Shown one piece after another: positions 46,202-53,409 of a stretch of 54,860 nt of DNA. The stretch's first letter is position 1. Each line of letters starts with the position of its first letter. The position numbers and the translations under genes are program-made. The DNA comes from Bradyrhizobium neotropicale (GTDB lineage Bacteria; Pseudomonadota; Alphaproteobacteria; Rhizobiales; Xanthobacteraceae). The notes beneath the pieces were generated by a model. It was not told where the DNA came from, did not search any database, and was given only the letters and a program-made list of their open reading frames with translations. The stretch lies in assembly GCF_001641695.1 (NCBI RefSeq), contig NZ_LSEF01000010.1, positions 2,673 through 57,532 on the forward strand. Reading direction: 5' to 3'.

Positions 46202-46305
46202 CGCTCAACCCTCTGTGTGGAAACCGTCCACACTTCAAAGCAATGCCAAAGCTAATGTCCTTTGGGAATTTCGGACAGGTATGCTGGCTCACTTCCGCGC
46301 GAGCA

Positions 46306-46659
46306 TCAGCAACCGCGGCAAATGCTCTTCATCTTCCTGTCGAGCAGCTTGTTCTCCGCAGCGACGGCGGCGTCCACGCCGCCCCCCGTGCCGGTGGTGA
46401 CGCCCGGCGCCACATTCGGACCGGAGGATTGGGCCGTGCCGAGACTGTTGGTGCCAGGCGGTGGCGCCGGCGCATTGGCCACACCGTTTGTCGATCCTGT
46501 CGTGGTGCCGGCGGTCGATCCTGTGGCGCCGGTTGTCGATCCCGTGGCGCCACCGGTGGCTTGCGCGAGCGACGCAGCCGGCAGCGCGGCGATGGCGCAG
46601 ATCACGATCAAAGCTTTGACTGAAACGGTTGCAGAGGAGCTTGCAGACGACGGGGCCAT
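46306..46659 (-). CDS. Secreted Thr/Gly-rich low-complexity protein
   Basis: The 117-residue product starts at the ATG at 46659 (MAPSSASSSATVSVKALIVI) behind GGAGAATTTCC. A signal ends near ASLAQ. The body repeats short TGSTTGATGSTAGTTTGS units, then AAVAAENKLLDRKMKSICRGC with a Cys pair at the end. It is probably exported; no function is known. Confidence 0.75.
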   Translation of the reverse strand: MAPSSASSSATVSVKALIVICAIAALPAASLAQATGGATGSTTGATGSTAGTTTGSTNGVANAPAPPPGTNSLGTAQSSGPNVAPGVTTGTGGGVDAAVAAENKLLDRKMKSICRGC

Positions 46660-46754
46660 CGGAAATTCTCCTTTGCCGGTCAACGGCGCCAGCGAGCACG
46701 CGTTCCGGAACAAATCCCGTCGCGTCCGCTTGAACCAAGGAGGCGGCCACGATC

Positions 46755-46985
46755 ATGCGCAAACTGATCGCGTTCGACGAGGATACGTTCGACAAGCTGA
46801 AGCAACTGGGGCGCGACCGGATGGCGACGTTTCAAGAACTCGCGGATGAAGCCTTTGCCGATCTGTTGAAGAAGCACGGCATTCCCGTCGACCTCAGGGA
46901 CGCCCTGCGCAAGAGCGCCAGGCTCGACAGTCAAGAGAGCAAACCGGCCGCGCGTCCCAAGGCCAGAAAGGTGAAATCACGATGA
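46755..46985 (+). CDS. Ribbon-helix-helix-like small protein
   Basis: The 76-residue product (MRKLIAFDEDTFDKLKQLGR) starts behind AAGGAGG. The first 45 residues fit a short strand plus two helices, FDEDTFDKLKQLGRDRMATF and QELADEAFADLLKKHG, as in ribbon-helix-helix DNA-binding proteins. The tail is strongly basic (KARKVKSR). Its stop overlaps the start of the next gene by ATGA, so the two are translationally coupled. It could regulate that gene or itself. Confidence 0.7.
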   Translation: MRKLIAFDEDTFDKLKQLGRDRMATFQELADEAFADLLKKHGIPVDLRDALRKSARLDSQESKPAARPKARKVKSR

Positions 46986-47146
46986 CAGATTGCGATCCCT
47001 TCGCAGAAGGCGAGCGCGCCGCACGCGAAAACATTCCGGCGGAAGCCAATCCGTATCGGGATGGCAGCGATGAGCATGCGCTGTGGGCCGCGGGCCACGA
47101 GAAGATTGCGAGCGCGACTGAAACTCGCGAGTCAGAAGGCAGTTGA
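46982..47146 (+). CDS. RMF/CrpP-like small protein (54 aa)
   Basis: The ATG at 46982 overlaps the upstream stop (ATGA). The product begins MTDCDPFAEGERAARENIPA and continues ANPYRDGSDEHALWAAGHEK. The pattern PF-x-EG, NPY-x-x-G, W-x-x-GH-E is that of the ribosome modulation factor/CrpP family of alphaproteobacteria (memory of the family, not a search). RMF dimerises and stores ribosomes in stationary phase. It ends 2 bp from the convergent carbonic-anhydrase gene. Confidence 0.7.
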   Translation: MTDCDPFAEGERAARENIPAEANPYRDGSDEHALWAAGHEKIASATETRESEGS

Positions 47147-47148
47147 CC

Positions 47149-47679
47149 TCAACCGATCCGCTTCAGGCCCTTGTTAAAGCGCGGGCCGTTGGCGACGTAG
47201 AACTTCGCCGCACTCCCCATCCTCTGGACCTGGGTGTCATCGAGCGTGCGGATCACGCGCGCGGGCGAGCCAATGATCAGGGAGCGTTCGGGAAATTCCT
47301 TGCCCTCGGTGATGACGGAGCCGGCGCCGACGATGCTGTCGCGGCCAATCTTCGCGCCGTTCATCACGATCGAGCCCATGCCGACAAGCGCGCCGTCCTC
47401 GATCGTGCAGCCGTGCAGGATGACGTTGTGACCGACGGTGCAGTTCTTGCCGATGTGAAGCGGAAAGCCGAGATCGGTGTGGCAGGTCGAGCCGTCCTGC
47501 ACGTTGGAGCCCTCGCCGATCTCGATCCACTCATTGTCGCCGCGCAGCACCGCGCCGAACCAGACGCTCGCGCCGGGCTTCAGGCGCACGCGGCCGATCA
47601 CGGTCGCGGTCTCCGCAATGAAGTAATTGCCGTCGGCCGGAAGATCGGGCGCCTGCCCGTCGAGCTCGTAGATCGCCAT
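47149..47679 (-). CDS. Gamma-carbonic anhydrase family protein
   Basis: The 176-residue protein is a left-handed beta-helix of hexapeptide repeats ([40 protein letters not shown]). The three zinc His are His67 (STCHTD), His84 and His89 (VGHNVILHG). It hydrates CO2 or acts as a relative of PaaY-type thioesterases. GGAGACCCCC precedes the ATG at 47679. Confidence 0.92.
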   Translation of the reverse strand: MAIYELDGQAPDLPADGNYFIAETATVIGRVRLKPGASVWFGAVLRGDNEWIEIGEGSNVQDGSTCHTDLGFPLHIGKNCTVGHNVILHGCTIEDGALVGMGSIVMNGAKIGRDSIVGAGSVITEGKEFPERSLIIGSPARVIRTLDDTQVQRMGSAAKFYVANGPRFNKGLKRIG

Positions 47680-47768
47680 GGGGGTCTCCTGTCACGCTTC
47701 CCCAAGGCATAGCGAAACGGCGGGCTTGGCGCAAAGGGCCGCGCTGCCGGCGGCCTGGAACGCAGCTA

Positions 47769-48098
47769 TCAGGCCAGGACGCCCGCGGCGCGCAACGTCA
47801 TCAGGAAGAAGGTGCCGCTCATCATGCTCCAGAAGCCGGCGATGACGGTCGCCATCATCACGAATTCGAAGCGTCGGCTTTCCACCTGCATTCCGCGCAG
47901 CGTGTTGCGCATGATGATGAAGGGAGCGGCGAACACCAGGAATGGCACCGCCGCAAAGGTCCTCGGCGCCACGCCCTCCTGCAACAGGCCGAAACCCGCG
48001 GGCCGCTGCGCAATCGCCTGGTATCCGCTGACGAGCGCACCCGCGAGCGCAAATCCGATGCAGATCGAGAAGAAGGTATTCAAGGTCTCAGGTGTCAT
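47769..48098 (-). CDS. Small membrane protein (possibly DUF6949)
   Basis: The 109-residue protein has three hydrophobic stretches (FFSICIGFALAGALVSGYQA; RTFAAVPFLVFAAPFIIM; FVMMATVIAGFWSMMSGTFF). It recalls a Bradyrhizobium-type DUF of unknown function. The start at 48098 (MTPETLNTFF) has a weak upstream site. It lies 89 bp upstream of the carbonic-anhydrase gene on the same strand and could be cotranscribed. Confidence 0.7.
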   Translation of the reverse strand: MTPETLNTFFSICIGFALAGALVSGYQAIAQRPAGFGLLQEGVAPRTFAAVPFLVFAAPFIIMRNTLRGMQVESRRFEFVMMATVIAGFWSMMSGTFFLMTLRAAGVLA

Positions 48099-48283
48099 CG
48101 GAACGGTTCCGCAACTAACGCAACGCCGGTCCCTTCGTGTGACAAAAAGCGCGCTTTAACGCTACATTATCCTTAAGGGAAGGTTAACAGCGCGGGCCGG
48201 CACACGCAGGGCCGCCTCATGCCTGCCCGCAGCCGGGAATGCTCCGCGAAACCGCCGCCGCGTGGCATAGTCGCGGCTGATTC

Positions 48284-48300
48284 GTCGGCCATCGGCCGAC
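48284..48300. promoter_or_regulatory. 7-bp stem before the 48325 gene
   Basis: GTCGGCC-ATC-GGCCGAC is a perfect short hairpin 24 bp upstream of the ATG. It may affect translation; nothing more can be said. Confidence 0.3.
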
Positions 48301-48324
48301 TTCCCGGCTCACGCGCGCAAGTTC

Positions 48325-49032
48325 ATGACGGTGTTTTCGGCAGCCTCCCCTCGGACCCGTGCGACGCGCACGCGGGCGCATCTCGTCCCCATCGTGCTCA
48401 GCGGCATGGTTGCGGTGAGCGCGGTCGCGCTGGTCGCCTATCTCCTGTGGCCGACCTGGGGCGTTGGTGGCGCGAACGCGCCCGACAAACTGCCGATGAG
48501 CGTCGGCGGCACGCTGTTCAACGTGCCGACGGCCGCGATACGCATGAAGATTCAGCGGCATTCCGGACCGCAGGAACGCATCGACCTCGATTTCCTCTAT
48601 CCCTCGCTCGAGCCGCCGGGTGCGCCGAAGCACGTCACCGCCGACACGGTCGAGGAACCCATGCAGCCGATCGACCGCATCTTCCTGTCGATCGCGGCGC
48701 ATCACGATGCGCTGGCGCCCGAGCAGCGCGTCGCTACGATCTATCCGCGCTATCTCGACCAGGCCGCGACGATGCCGGAAGACGGGCTGACGATGCGAAC
48801 GTTCCGCGGCGATACGCCCTATGGCACCGAGGATCTGATTTCCGGCGCGAACCCAATCCTGACCGCGCGCTGCACGCGCGATGCGGCCACCCCGGGCATG
48901 TGCCTGTCCGAGCGCCGCGTCGACGGCGCCGACCTCACCTTCCGCTTTCCGCGGAGCTGGCTGTCGCAATGGCGCGAGGTGGCCTCGGCGATGGACCGGC
49001 TGACGGTGCAGCTCCGCGGGCCGAAGGGGTGA
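48325..49032 (+). CDS. Membrane-anchored hypothetical protein
   Basis: The 235-residue protein (MTVFSAASPRTRATRTRAHL) has one helix (VPIVLSGMVAVSAVALVAYL) and a periplasmic domain of mixed strands. The conserved-looking pieces include DLDFLYPSLEPPG and RCTRDAATPGMCLSERRVDG, with two Cys that could pair. No family is recognised. It is preceded by a short hairpin and divergent from the small membrane protein. Confidence 0.75.
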   Translation: MTVFSAASPRTRATRTRAHLVPIVLSGMVAVSAVALVAYLLWPTWGVGGANAPDKLPMSVGGTLFNVPTAAIRMKIQRHSGPQERIDLDFLYPSLEPPGAPKHVTADTVEEPMQPIDRIFLSIAAHHDALAPEQRVATIYPRYLDQAATMPEDGLTMRTFRGDTPYGTEDLISGANPILTARCTRDAATPGMCLSERRVDGADLTFRFPRSWLSQWREVASAMDRLTVQLRGPKG

Positions 49033-49088
49033 GCGGCAGGTCTGCCCGGCCGTGAGATCGGTTTGCGGGGGGCGTGGGGCCTCCAGTC

Positions 49089-49150
49089 AAAAATATCGAA
49101 AACAACCCCATGCAAAGTAGCCGGGCGCCGGCGGCGCATTTCGTATTTTT
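49089..49150. repeat. Imperfect palindrome, possible dispersed repeat
   Basis: AAAAATATCGAAA (49089-49101) and TTTCGTATTTTT (49139-49150) are inverted with one base missing, around a GC-rich core. Similar sequence is familiar from Bradyrhizobium intergenic DNA, but that is memory. It lies between two gene ends in a stretch (49033-49413) without a gene. Confidence 0.4.
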
Positions 49151-49318
49151 CGAAAAAGACTCGACGCGTCGGGCAAAACAGGGGCAAGATGTCATCGTGG
49201 CGCCCCTCAAGCCTGGCGCCCCGGACTAGCTCGGCGGCGCGACGTTCACTCGGGAGGCTTGACATCATCGGGCCCATTACAGAAGGCCGTGTACTCATTA
49301 AGCAGCTGGCCACGTGAT

Positions 49319-49389
49319 GTCCGCTCAACCTCCAACAGCGGCAGAAAAGCGGACGTCTCCCGAGGTCCGCTGAAGAGCCACAAGCGGAC
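49319..49389. repeat. Alternating GTCCGCT/AGCGGAC array
   Basis: GTCCGCT occurs at 49319 and 49365 and its inverse AGCGGAC at 49348 and 49383, strictly alternating within 71 bp. It lies just past the 3' end of the downstream DUF1254 gene. A lone GTCCGCT also lies upstream of the pair, at 52549. Confidence 0.5.
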
Positions 49390-49413
49390 TCGGCATCGCC
49401 GGGGTGGCTTCGT

Positions 49414-50874
49414 CTATCGCACGCGAGCAACGGCGGGCGGCTTCCACTGCCCATCGAGCACCGGCTTCTCCGCCCAATAGGCGCGGATGTAGAGCGAGAA
49501 GGCTCCGTCTGGTGCCGGCAGCCAGTTGCTTTCCTTGTCCTTGCCCGGCGATTTGGCGCCCGCATAAAGCGTCAGCGAGCCGTCGGCATTGTACACGAGG
49601 GTCTTGTTCTTGGTGCCGAGCGAATAACGGTTCAGCGCGTTCGGATTGAAGAAATGCTCTGCGTCGTACAGGGTGAGTGACCAGAACCCATTTACAGGCG
49701 GTACTTCGCCTTTCGCAAATGTGATCGAATAGGTGTTCTCACCGCTCAGTTGTTTTCCCTGGCTGTCATCATCGGTGTAGATGTACTTCGTTTCCTCGGG
49801 CCGATTGTCGTACATATTCGACTTGGCGGTGCCCGTCCGATTGAGATAGTCGGTGCCCCATTCGGCATTATTCACCGGTGAGTTCCAACCGTTACCAGCG
49901 GCACGGCCGTTTAAGCGCCATTGCAGGAATGGCGTAATCGTCTCACTCTCCAGCTGCGCGGCGGTCTCCTTGAGGGTGTTTTTGATTTCAGGGTCATTGG
50001 CCGCAGCGTTGAGCACGCTGCCGATCCAGGCGTAGAGTGATTCCTCACCAGGCAGTGGCGGCACCTGCTTCATGACGGCAGGTAATTCATCGAAAAATGT
50101 GTCCGGGTTCACCCACTTGGTCTCGCCTTTGCCAGCAGACTTCGGAGCCGGAAAATGCGGGAGCTTGCTCCAGTCGGTGACCTTCATCTTTCCGTCGAAT
50201 GAGGATAATGGATACGCATTGATCTGACTTAGCACTGGCCGGATGGCTGTATGATCCTCCGGCGTGTCATCCATGAAAATGCGTGGCACCGCGAAAGCAA
50301 ACCGCGTGGAAGAGCGCACCACACCGTTAATCCCAGCAGGCGGTTCTCCTTTCCAGTTCGGGCCGACCATCAGATAGAAGCCGGGCTTAGTGCCAAACTG
50401 CTTTCCGATACTCGCAAACTCGTCTGTACGCCCGTCATATAGGGCAAAAACCCAAAATCGATCACCGAAGTCTGGCACTTGAATAACAGCGGCTTCCTTG
50501 TCCAGATCGAAGAAGCCGGCACCGTATGCAACGTCTTGGTTCGGGCAGGCGATGAAGTGCTGATCCGGCGCAATGTAGCCCGTCAGCATCGCAAGTCGAT
50601 TGTAGGCGACGGGAATGACCCCACCCATCAGTCCAGGTTCGGGGGCCTCGGAAAAAGCATGGGCACGGTTGGCAGCATTGACCAGCGGCCATCCCCAAAA
50701 GTAAGCCACACGCGCCACCATCTGCACATACGGTTTGGTCATGACTGTACCCGGCGCTGGGCCGGGGACTTGTGCGGCGGTGGTCGGCAGCGGAACCTGC
50801 TGAGCGTGAGCGACGGGCATCGTCATAGCGCAAATAAGCCCGGCGAAGCTCAGTGTTCGCAGTAACTTCTTCAT
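49414..50874 (-). CDS. DUF1254/DUF1214 exported protein, copy A
   Basis: The 486-residue protein has a signal (LSFAGLICAMTMPVAHAQ). The DUF1254 region at the N-terminus (MVARVAYFWGWPLVNAANRA; PNQDVAYGAGFFDLDKEAAV) and DUF1214 at the C-terminus (NGFWSLTLYDAEHFFNPNAL; ESNWLPAPDGAFSLYIRAYW) fill its length. The function is unknown; it is likely periplasmic. Start at 50874 (MKKLLRTLSF) follows GGGAGAG. It lies 58 bp downstream of copy B, a tandem pair. Confidence 0.9.
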   Translation of the reverse strand: MKKLLRTLSFAGLICAMTMPVAHAQQVPLPTTAAQVPGPAPGTVMTKPYVQMVARVAYFWGWPLVNAANRAHAFSEAPEPGLMGGVIPVAYNRLAMLTGYIAPDQHFIACPNQDVAYGAGFFDLDKEAAVIQVPDFGDRFWVFALYDGRTDEFASIGKQFGTKPGFYLMVGPNWKGEPPAGINGVVRSSTRFAFAVPRIFMDDTPEDHTAIRPVLSQINAYPLSSFDGKMKVTDWSKLPHFPAPKSAGKGETKWVNPDTFFDELPAVMKQVPPLPGEESLYAWIGSVLNAAANDPEIKNTLKETAAQLESETITPFLQWRLNGRAAGNGWNSPVNNAEWGTDYLNRTGTAKSNMYDNRPEETKYIYTDDDSQGKQLSGENTYSITFAKGEVPPVNGFWSLTLYDAEHFFNPNALNRYSLGTKNKTLVYNADGSLTLYAGAKSPGKDKESNWLPAPDGAFSLYIRAYWAEKPVLDGQWKPPAVARVR

Positions 50875-50932
50875 AGCGCTCTCCCTCGTTCCATTTCGTC
50901 TCTCAAGTCCAGCTTCGGTCGGACCGTACCCG

Positions 50933-52348
50933 CTATTTCATTTCCTCGACGTCCGGCAATATCCAGGTCTTGTCGAAAAACGCCTTCTCCGGGCCGTACA
51001 GACGGAAGAGGATTTCGAAATCGTGGCCGTTCGTCGGCACCCAGTTCGACTCCATGCCTGCGGGCGTCCTTGCGCCGACAAATACGTCCAGAGAGCCGTC
51101 GGCATTCTGCTGCATGCCGGCGCTGTTCGACGCACGGCTGGAGCGCGATGTCTCGCGGATCAGCGCGTGCGTCTTGCGGTCGTACGCGGTGGCGGACCAG
51201 TACAACTTCACCGGCGCGTTCGGCGGGACGTGCAGCCGATAGGTCTTCTTTCCGTCGAACGGTTGGCCGGATTTGTCGTCGATCGCCAGGAGGTAGAACT
51301 GACCAGCGCCCAAGTGCTTGGCACTGAAGTAGGCGACGGAGAAATAGACTGCTCGGCCCTCGATCGGATAGTTGTTGGGGTCGGCAAACATCGTTGACAA
51401 GCCCTCGATGGTTTCTTTCGGCACTGGCAACGCCCAGTGCGTGCCTTCGAAGAAAGGCGGGCTAAAGCCCCGCTCGTACCACTTGTCGATAGAGGCCCCC
51501 GCTACGCGCGCCGCTTCGTCGAGGGTGGATCGCGTCTTCGCATCCGCGGTGAACGGCTTGCCTTTTGCAATGCCGACCGTCTTGAGAGAATCGATCATCA
51601 CCTTGTCACGCGTCAGCCACGGCTCAGCCTGAACGAAGCGGTTCAGCGATTCGAAGAAGCGCACGTCGTAGGGAATCGTCGCCTCGAACATCTTGTCATA
51701 GACATCGACGTAAACGGTCTGGTTCGCGTTTCCGCTCAGCGGGTAGATCTTCATCCGCTTCCCGTACGCTACTGCCCCGGCGATGTCGGCGTCGCTGCCG
51801 CTCTTGAAGTTCGAGCGAAGAATCGCGAATCCCTGAAACGTATCCGACGGCACGACGATGTATCCACCGGGCGGCGTCTCGTTGTATCCCGGCGGGGTGA
51901 TGAGGTATTTGCCGCCCTTGCCCTGATCGACACCCGCAGGGCCCACGTCCTCCAGCGCGCACTGCCACGCGTCATCGATACTGCCGGTGATCGAAGAATC
52001 TCCCTCGACAGGCGGGATCTCGAGCACCACCGGCCCTTTGGTCGTGTCGTAGAACGGGTTGAAGTAGATCGTGCTGGGGTTAGGCGTGAGGGCTTGATCC
52101 TTCCAATTGACCGGCCGCGACCAGTAGAGCATCTGATTGGCGGCCCCGCCGTTGGCGATCGCCGCCTGGAGCATGAGTTCAAAATTGACCGCTGGCATGC
52201 CCCAGACGACGGCCTCGACAGCGCCGCGTTGGATATTGCGACTGGTCAACTCCTCGGATGAAGGGAGGTCACTGTAGCGAGCCGTTTCCGCGACCACTGT
52301 AGTCGCGGTCACCAGGGCAACTGTCAGCGACGCGAGTGTTGTTTTCAC
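50933..52348 (-). CDS. DUF1254/DUF1214 exported protein, copy B
   Basis: The 471-residue protein starts at the GTG at 52348 (VKTTLASLTVALVTATTVVA) behind AGGGAGGAATCG. A signal is followed by DUF1254 (QRGAVEAVVWGMPAVNFELM; TPNPSTIYFNPFYDTTKGPV) and DUF1214 (VKLYWSATAYDRKTHALIRE; ESNWVPTNGHDFEILFRLYG). It is clearly related to copy A but diverged, so the duplication is old. The frame extends to 52438 without support. The region 52349-52607 holds its promoter and nothing else recognised. Confidence 0.9.
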   Translation of the reverse strand: MKTTLASLTVALVTATTVVAETARYSDLPSSEELTSRNIQRGAVEAVVWGMPAVNFELMLQAAIANGGAANQMLYWSRPVNWKDQALTPNPSTIYFNPFYDTTKGPVVLEIPPVEGDSSITGSIDDAWQCALEDVGPAGVDQGKGGKYLITPPGYNETPPGGYIVVPSDTFQGFAILRSNFKSGSDADIAGAVAYGKRMKIYPLSGNANQTVYVDVYDKMFEATIPYDVRFFESLNRFVQAEPWLTRDKVMIDSLKTVGIAKGKPFTADAKTRSTLDEAARVAGASIDKWYERGFSPPFFEGTHWALPVPKETIEGLSTMFADPNNYPIEGRAVYFSVAYFSAKHLGAGQFYLLAIDDKSGQPFDGKKTYRLHVPPNAPVKLYWSATAYDRKTHALIRETSRSSRASNSAGMQQNADGSLDVFVGARTPAGMESNWVPTNGHDFEILFRLYGPEKAFFDKTWILPDVEEMK

Positions 52349-52607
52349 CGATTCCTCCCTGCGTTTCAAAACTCGGGTCTGCGAGGAAGCAACTTGAGGG
52401 GAAGCTAAGGGGACTATTGCTGGCGGCGCTATGCACATTCGGCCGCGCTAAAACGTATCTTCGCGGCCGCGCAGCAGTATCCACCACGCCGGATCTAACC
52501 GTGTCGCCTTTGGGTCAGACTCGGCAAAACTCAAAGTGAGCATAATCCGTCCGCTTCCGGGCGCATCAAAATCCCGTAGATTGCAGCCCCGTTGATCCTG
52601 ACTGACG

Positions 52608-53409
52608 AGCCGTGATTCAAGCCCCCTGGGCGAGGGGCCGAATCATGCGCTACGAACTTTCCGACGACGAATGGAGGACCGCCATCAAGCCGATGCTGCC
52701 GAACAAGCCGCGAGGCGTTCCTCGGGTGAACGACCGACGTGTCCTCAATGGCATCTTCTGGGTCCTAAGATCAGGAGCGCCCTGGCGTGATCTGCCCGAG
52801 GCGTTTGGTCCGTACACCACCTGCTACAACCGTTTTGTTAGGTGGCGGCGGGCTGGCGTCTGGAGCCGCATCATCGACGCACTCGCCGGTGCCCATGATG
52901 CCGCTGTCCAGATGATCGACACCTCCATTGTCCGCGTGCATCAGCATGGAGCATGCATCACAAGGAACCAGCGGCAGTCGATGGGAAGGTCGCGCGGCGG
53001 TTTGACGAGCAAGATTCATGCTGTGGTCGATAGCAATGGTCTGCCGGTGCGACTAGCACTGAGCCCGGGCGAGGCCCACGACGTCCGACTCGCTGGAAAG
53101 CTGCTGTCTCGTCTGAAATCCGGATCAATGCTGCTTGCCGACCGTGGTTACGACGCCGACTGGATCAGAGAACTGGCCCTGAAAAAGGGCGCGTGGGCCA
53201 ACATCCCGCTGAAAAGCAATCGCAGCGATCCCATCTGCTTCAGCCCGTATCTTTACCGCGCTCGCAATCAGGTCGAGCGGTTCTTCAACCGGATCAAACA
53301 GTGTAGTCGGGTGGCGATGCGCTACGACAGGCTGGCCGCCAACTATCTTGCCTTCGTTCAACTGGCGTCAATCAGGCTGTGGCTGCGCCTTAATGAGTCC
53401 GCGTCCTAG
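52608..53409 (+). mobile_element. IS5-family insertion sequence, 3' end interrupted
   Basis: The left end is placed near GAGCCGTGATTCAAGCC (52608); the exact boundary is not certain because the right end is separated by the IS701 insertion. It contains one transposase gene. A relic of the same kind of element lies at 36717. Confidence 0.7.
52645..53409 (+). CDS. IS5-family transposase
   Basis: The 254-residue DDE transposase starts at the ATG at 52645 (MRYELSDDEWRTAIKPMLPN). IFWVLRSGAPWRDLPE is the typical N-terminal segment. The Asp are in VQMIDTSIVRVHQHG and LLADRGYDADWI, and the Glu region is RNQVERFFNRIKQ. The final codons NESAS lead to a TAG that is part of the CTAG target of the IS701 insertion, so the stop is at the junction. 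The gene itself looks intact. Confidence 0.92.
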   Translation: MRYELSDDEWRTAIKPMLPNKPRGVPRVNDRRVLNGIFWVLRSGAPWRDLPEAFGPYTTCYNRFVRWRRAGVWSRIIDALAGAHDAAVQMIDTSIVRVHQHGACITRNQRQSMGRSRGGLTSKIHAVVDSNGLPVRLALSPGEAHDVRLAGKLLSRLKSGSMLLADRGYDADWIRELALKKGAWANIPLKSNRSDPICFSPYLYRARNQVERFFNRIKQCSRVAMRYDRLAANYLAFVQLASIRLWLRLNESAS

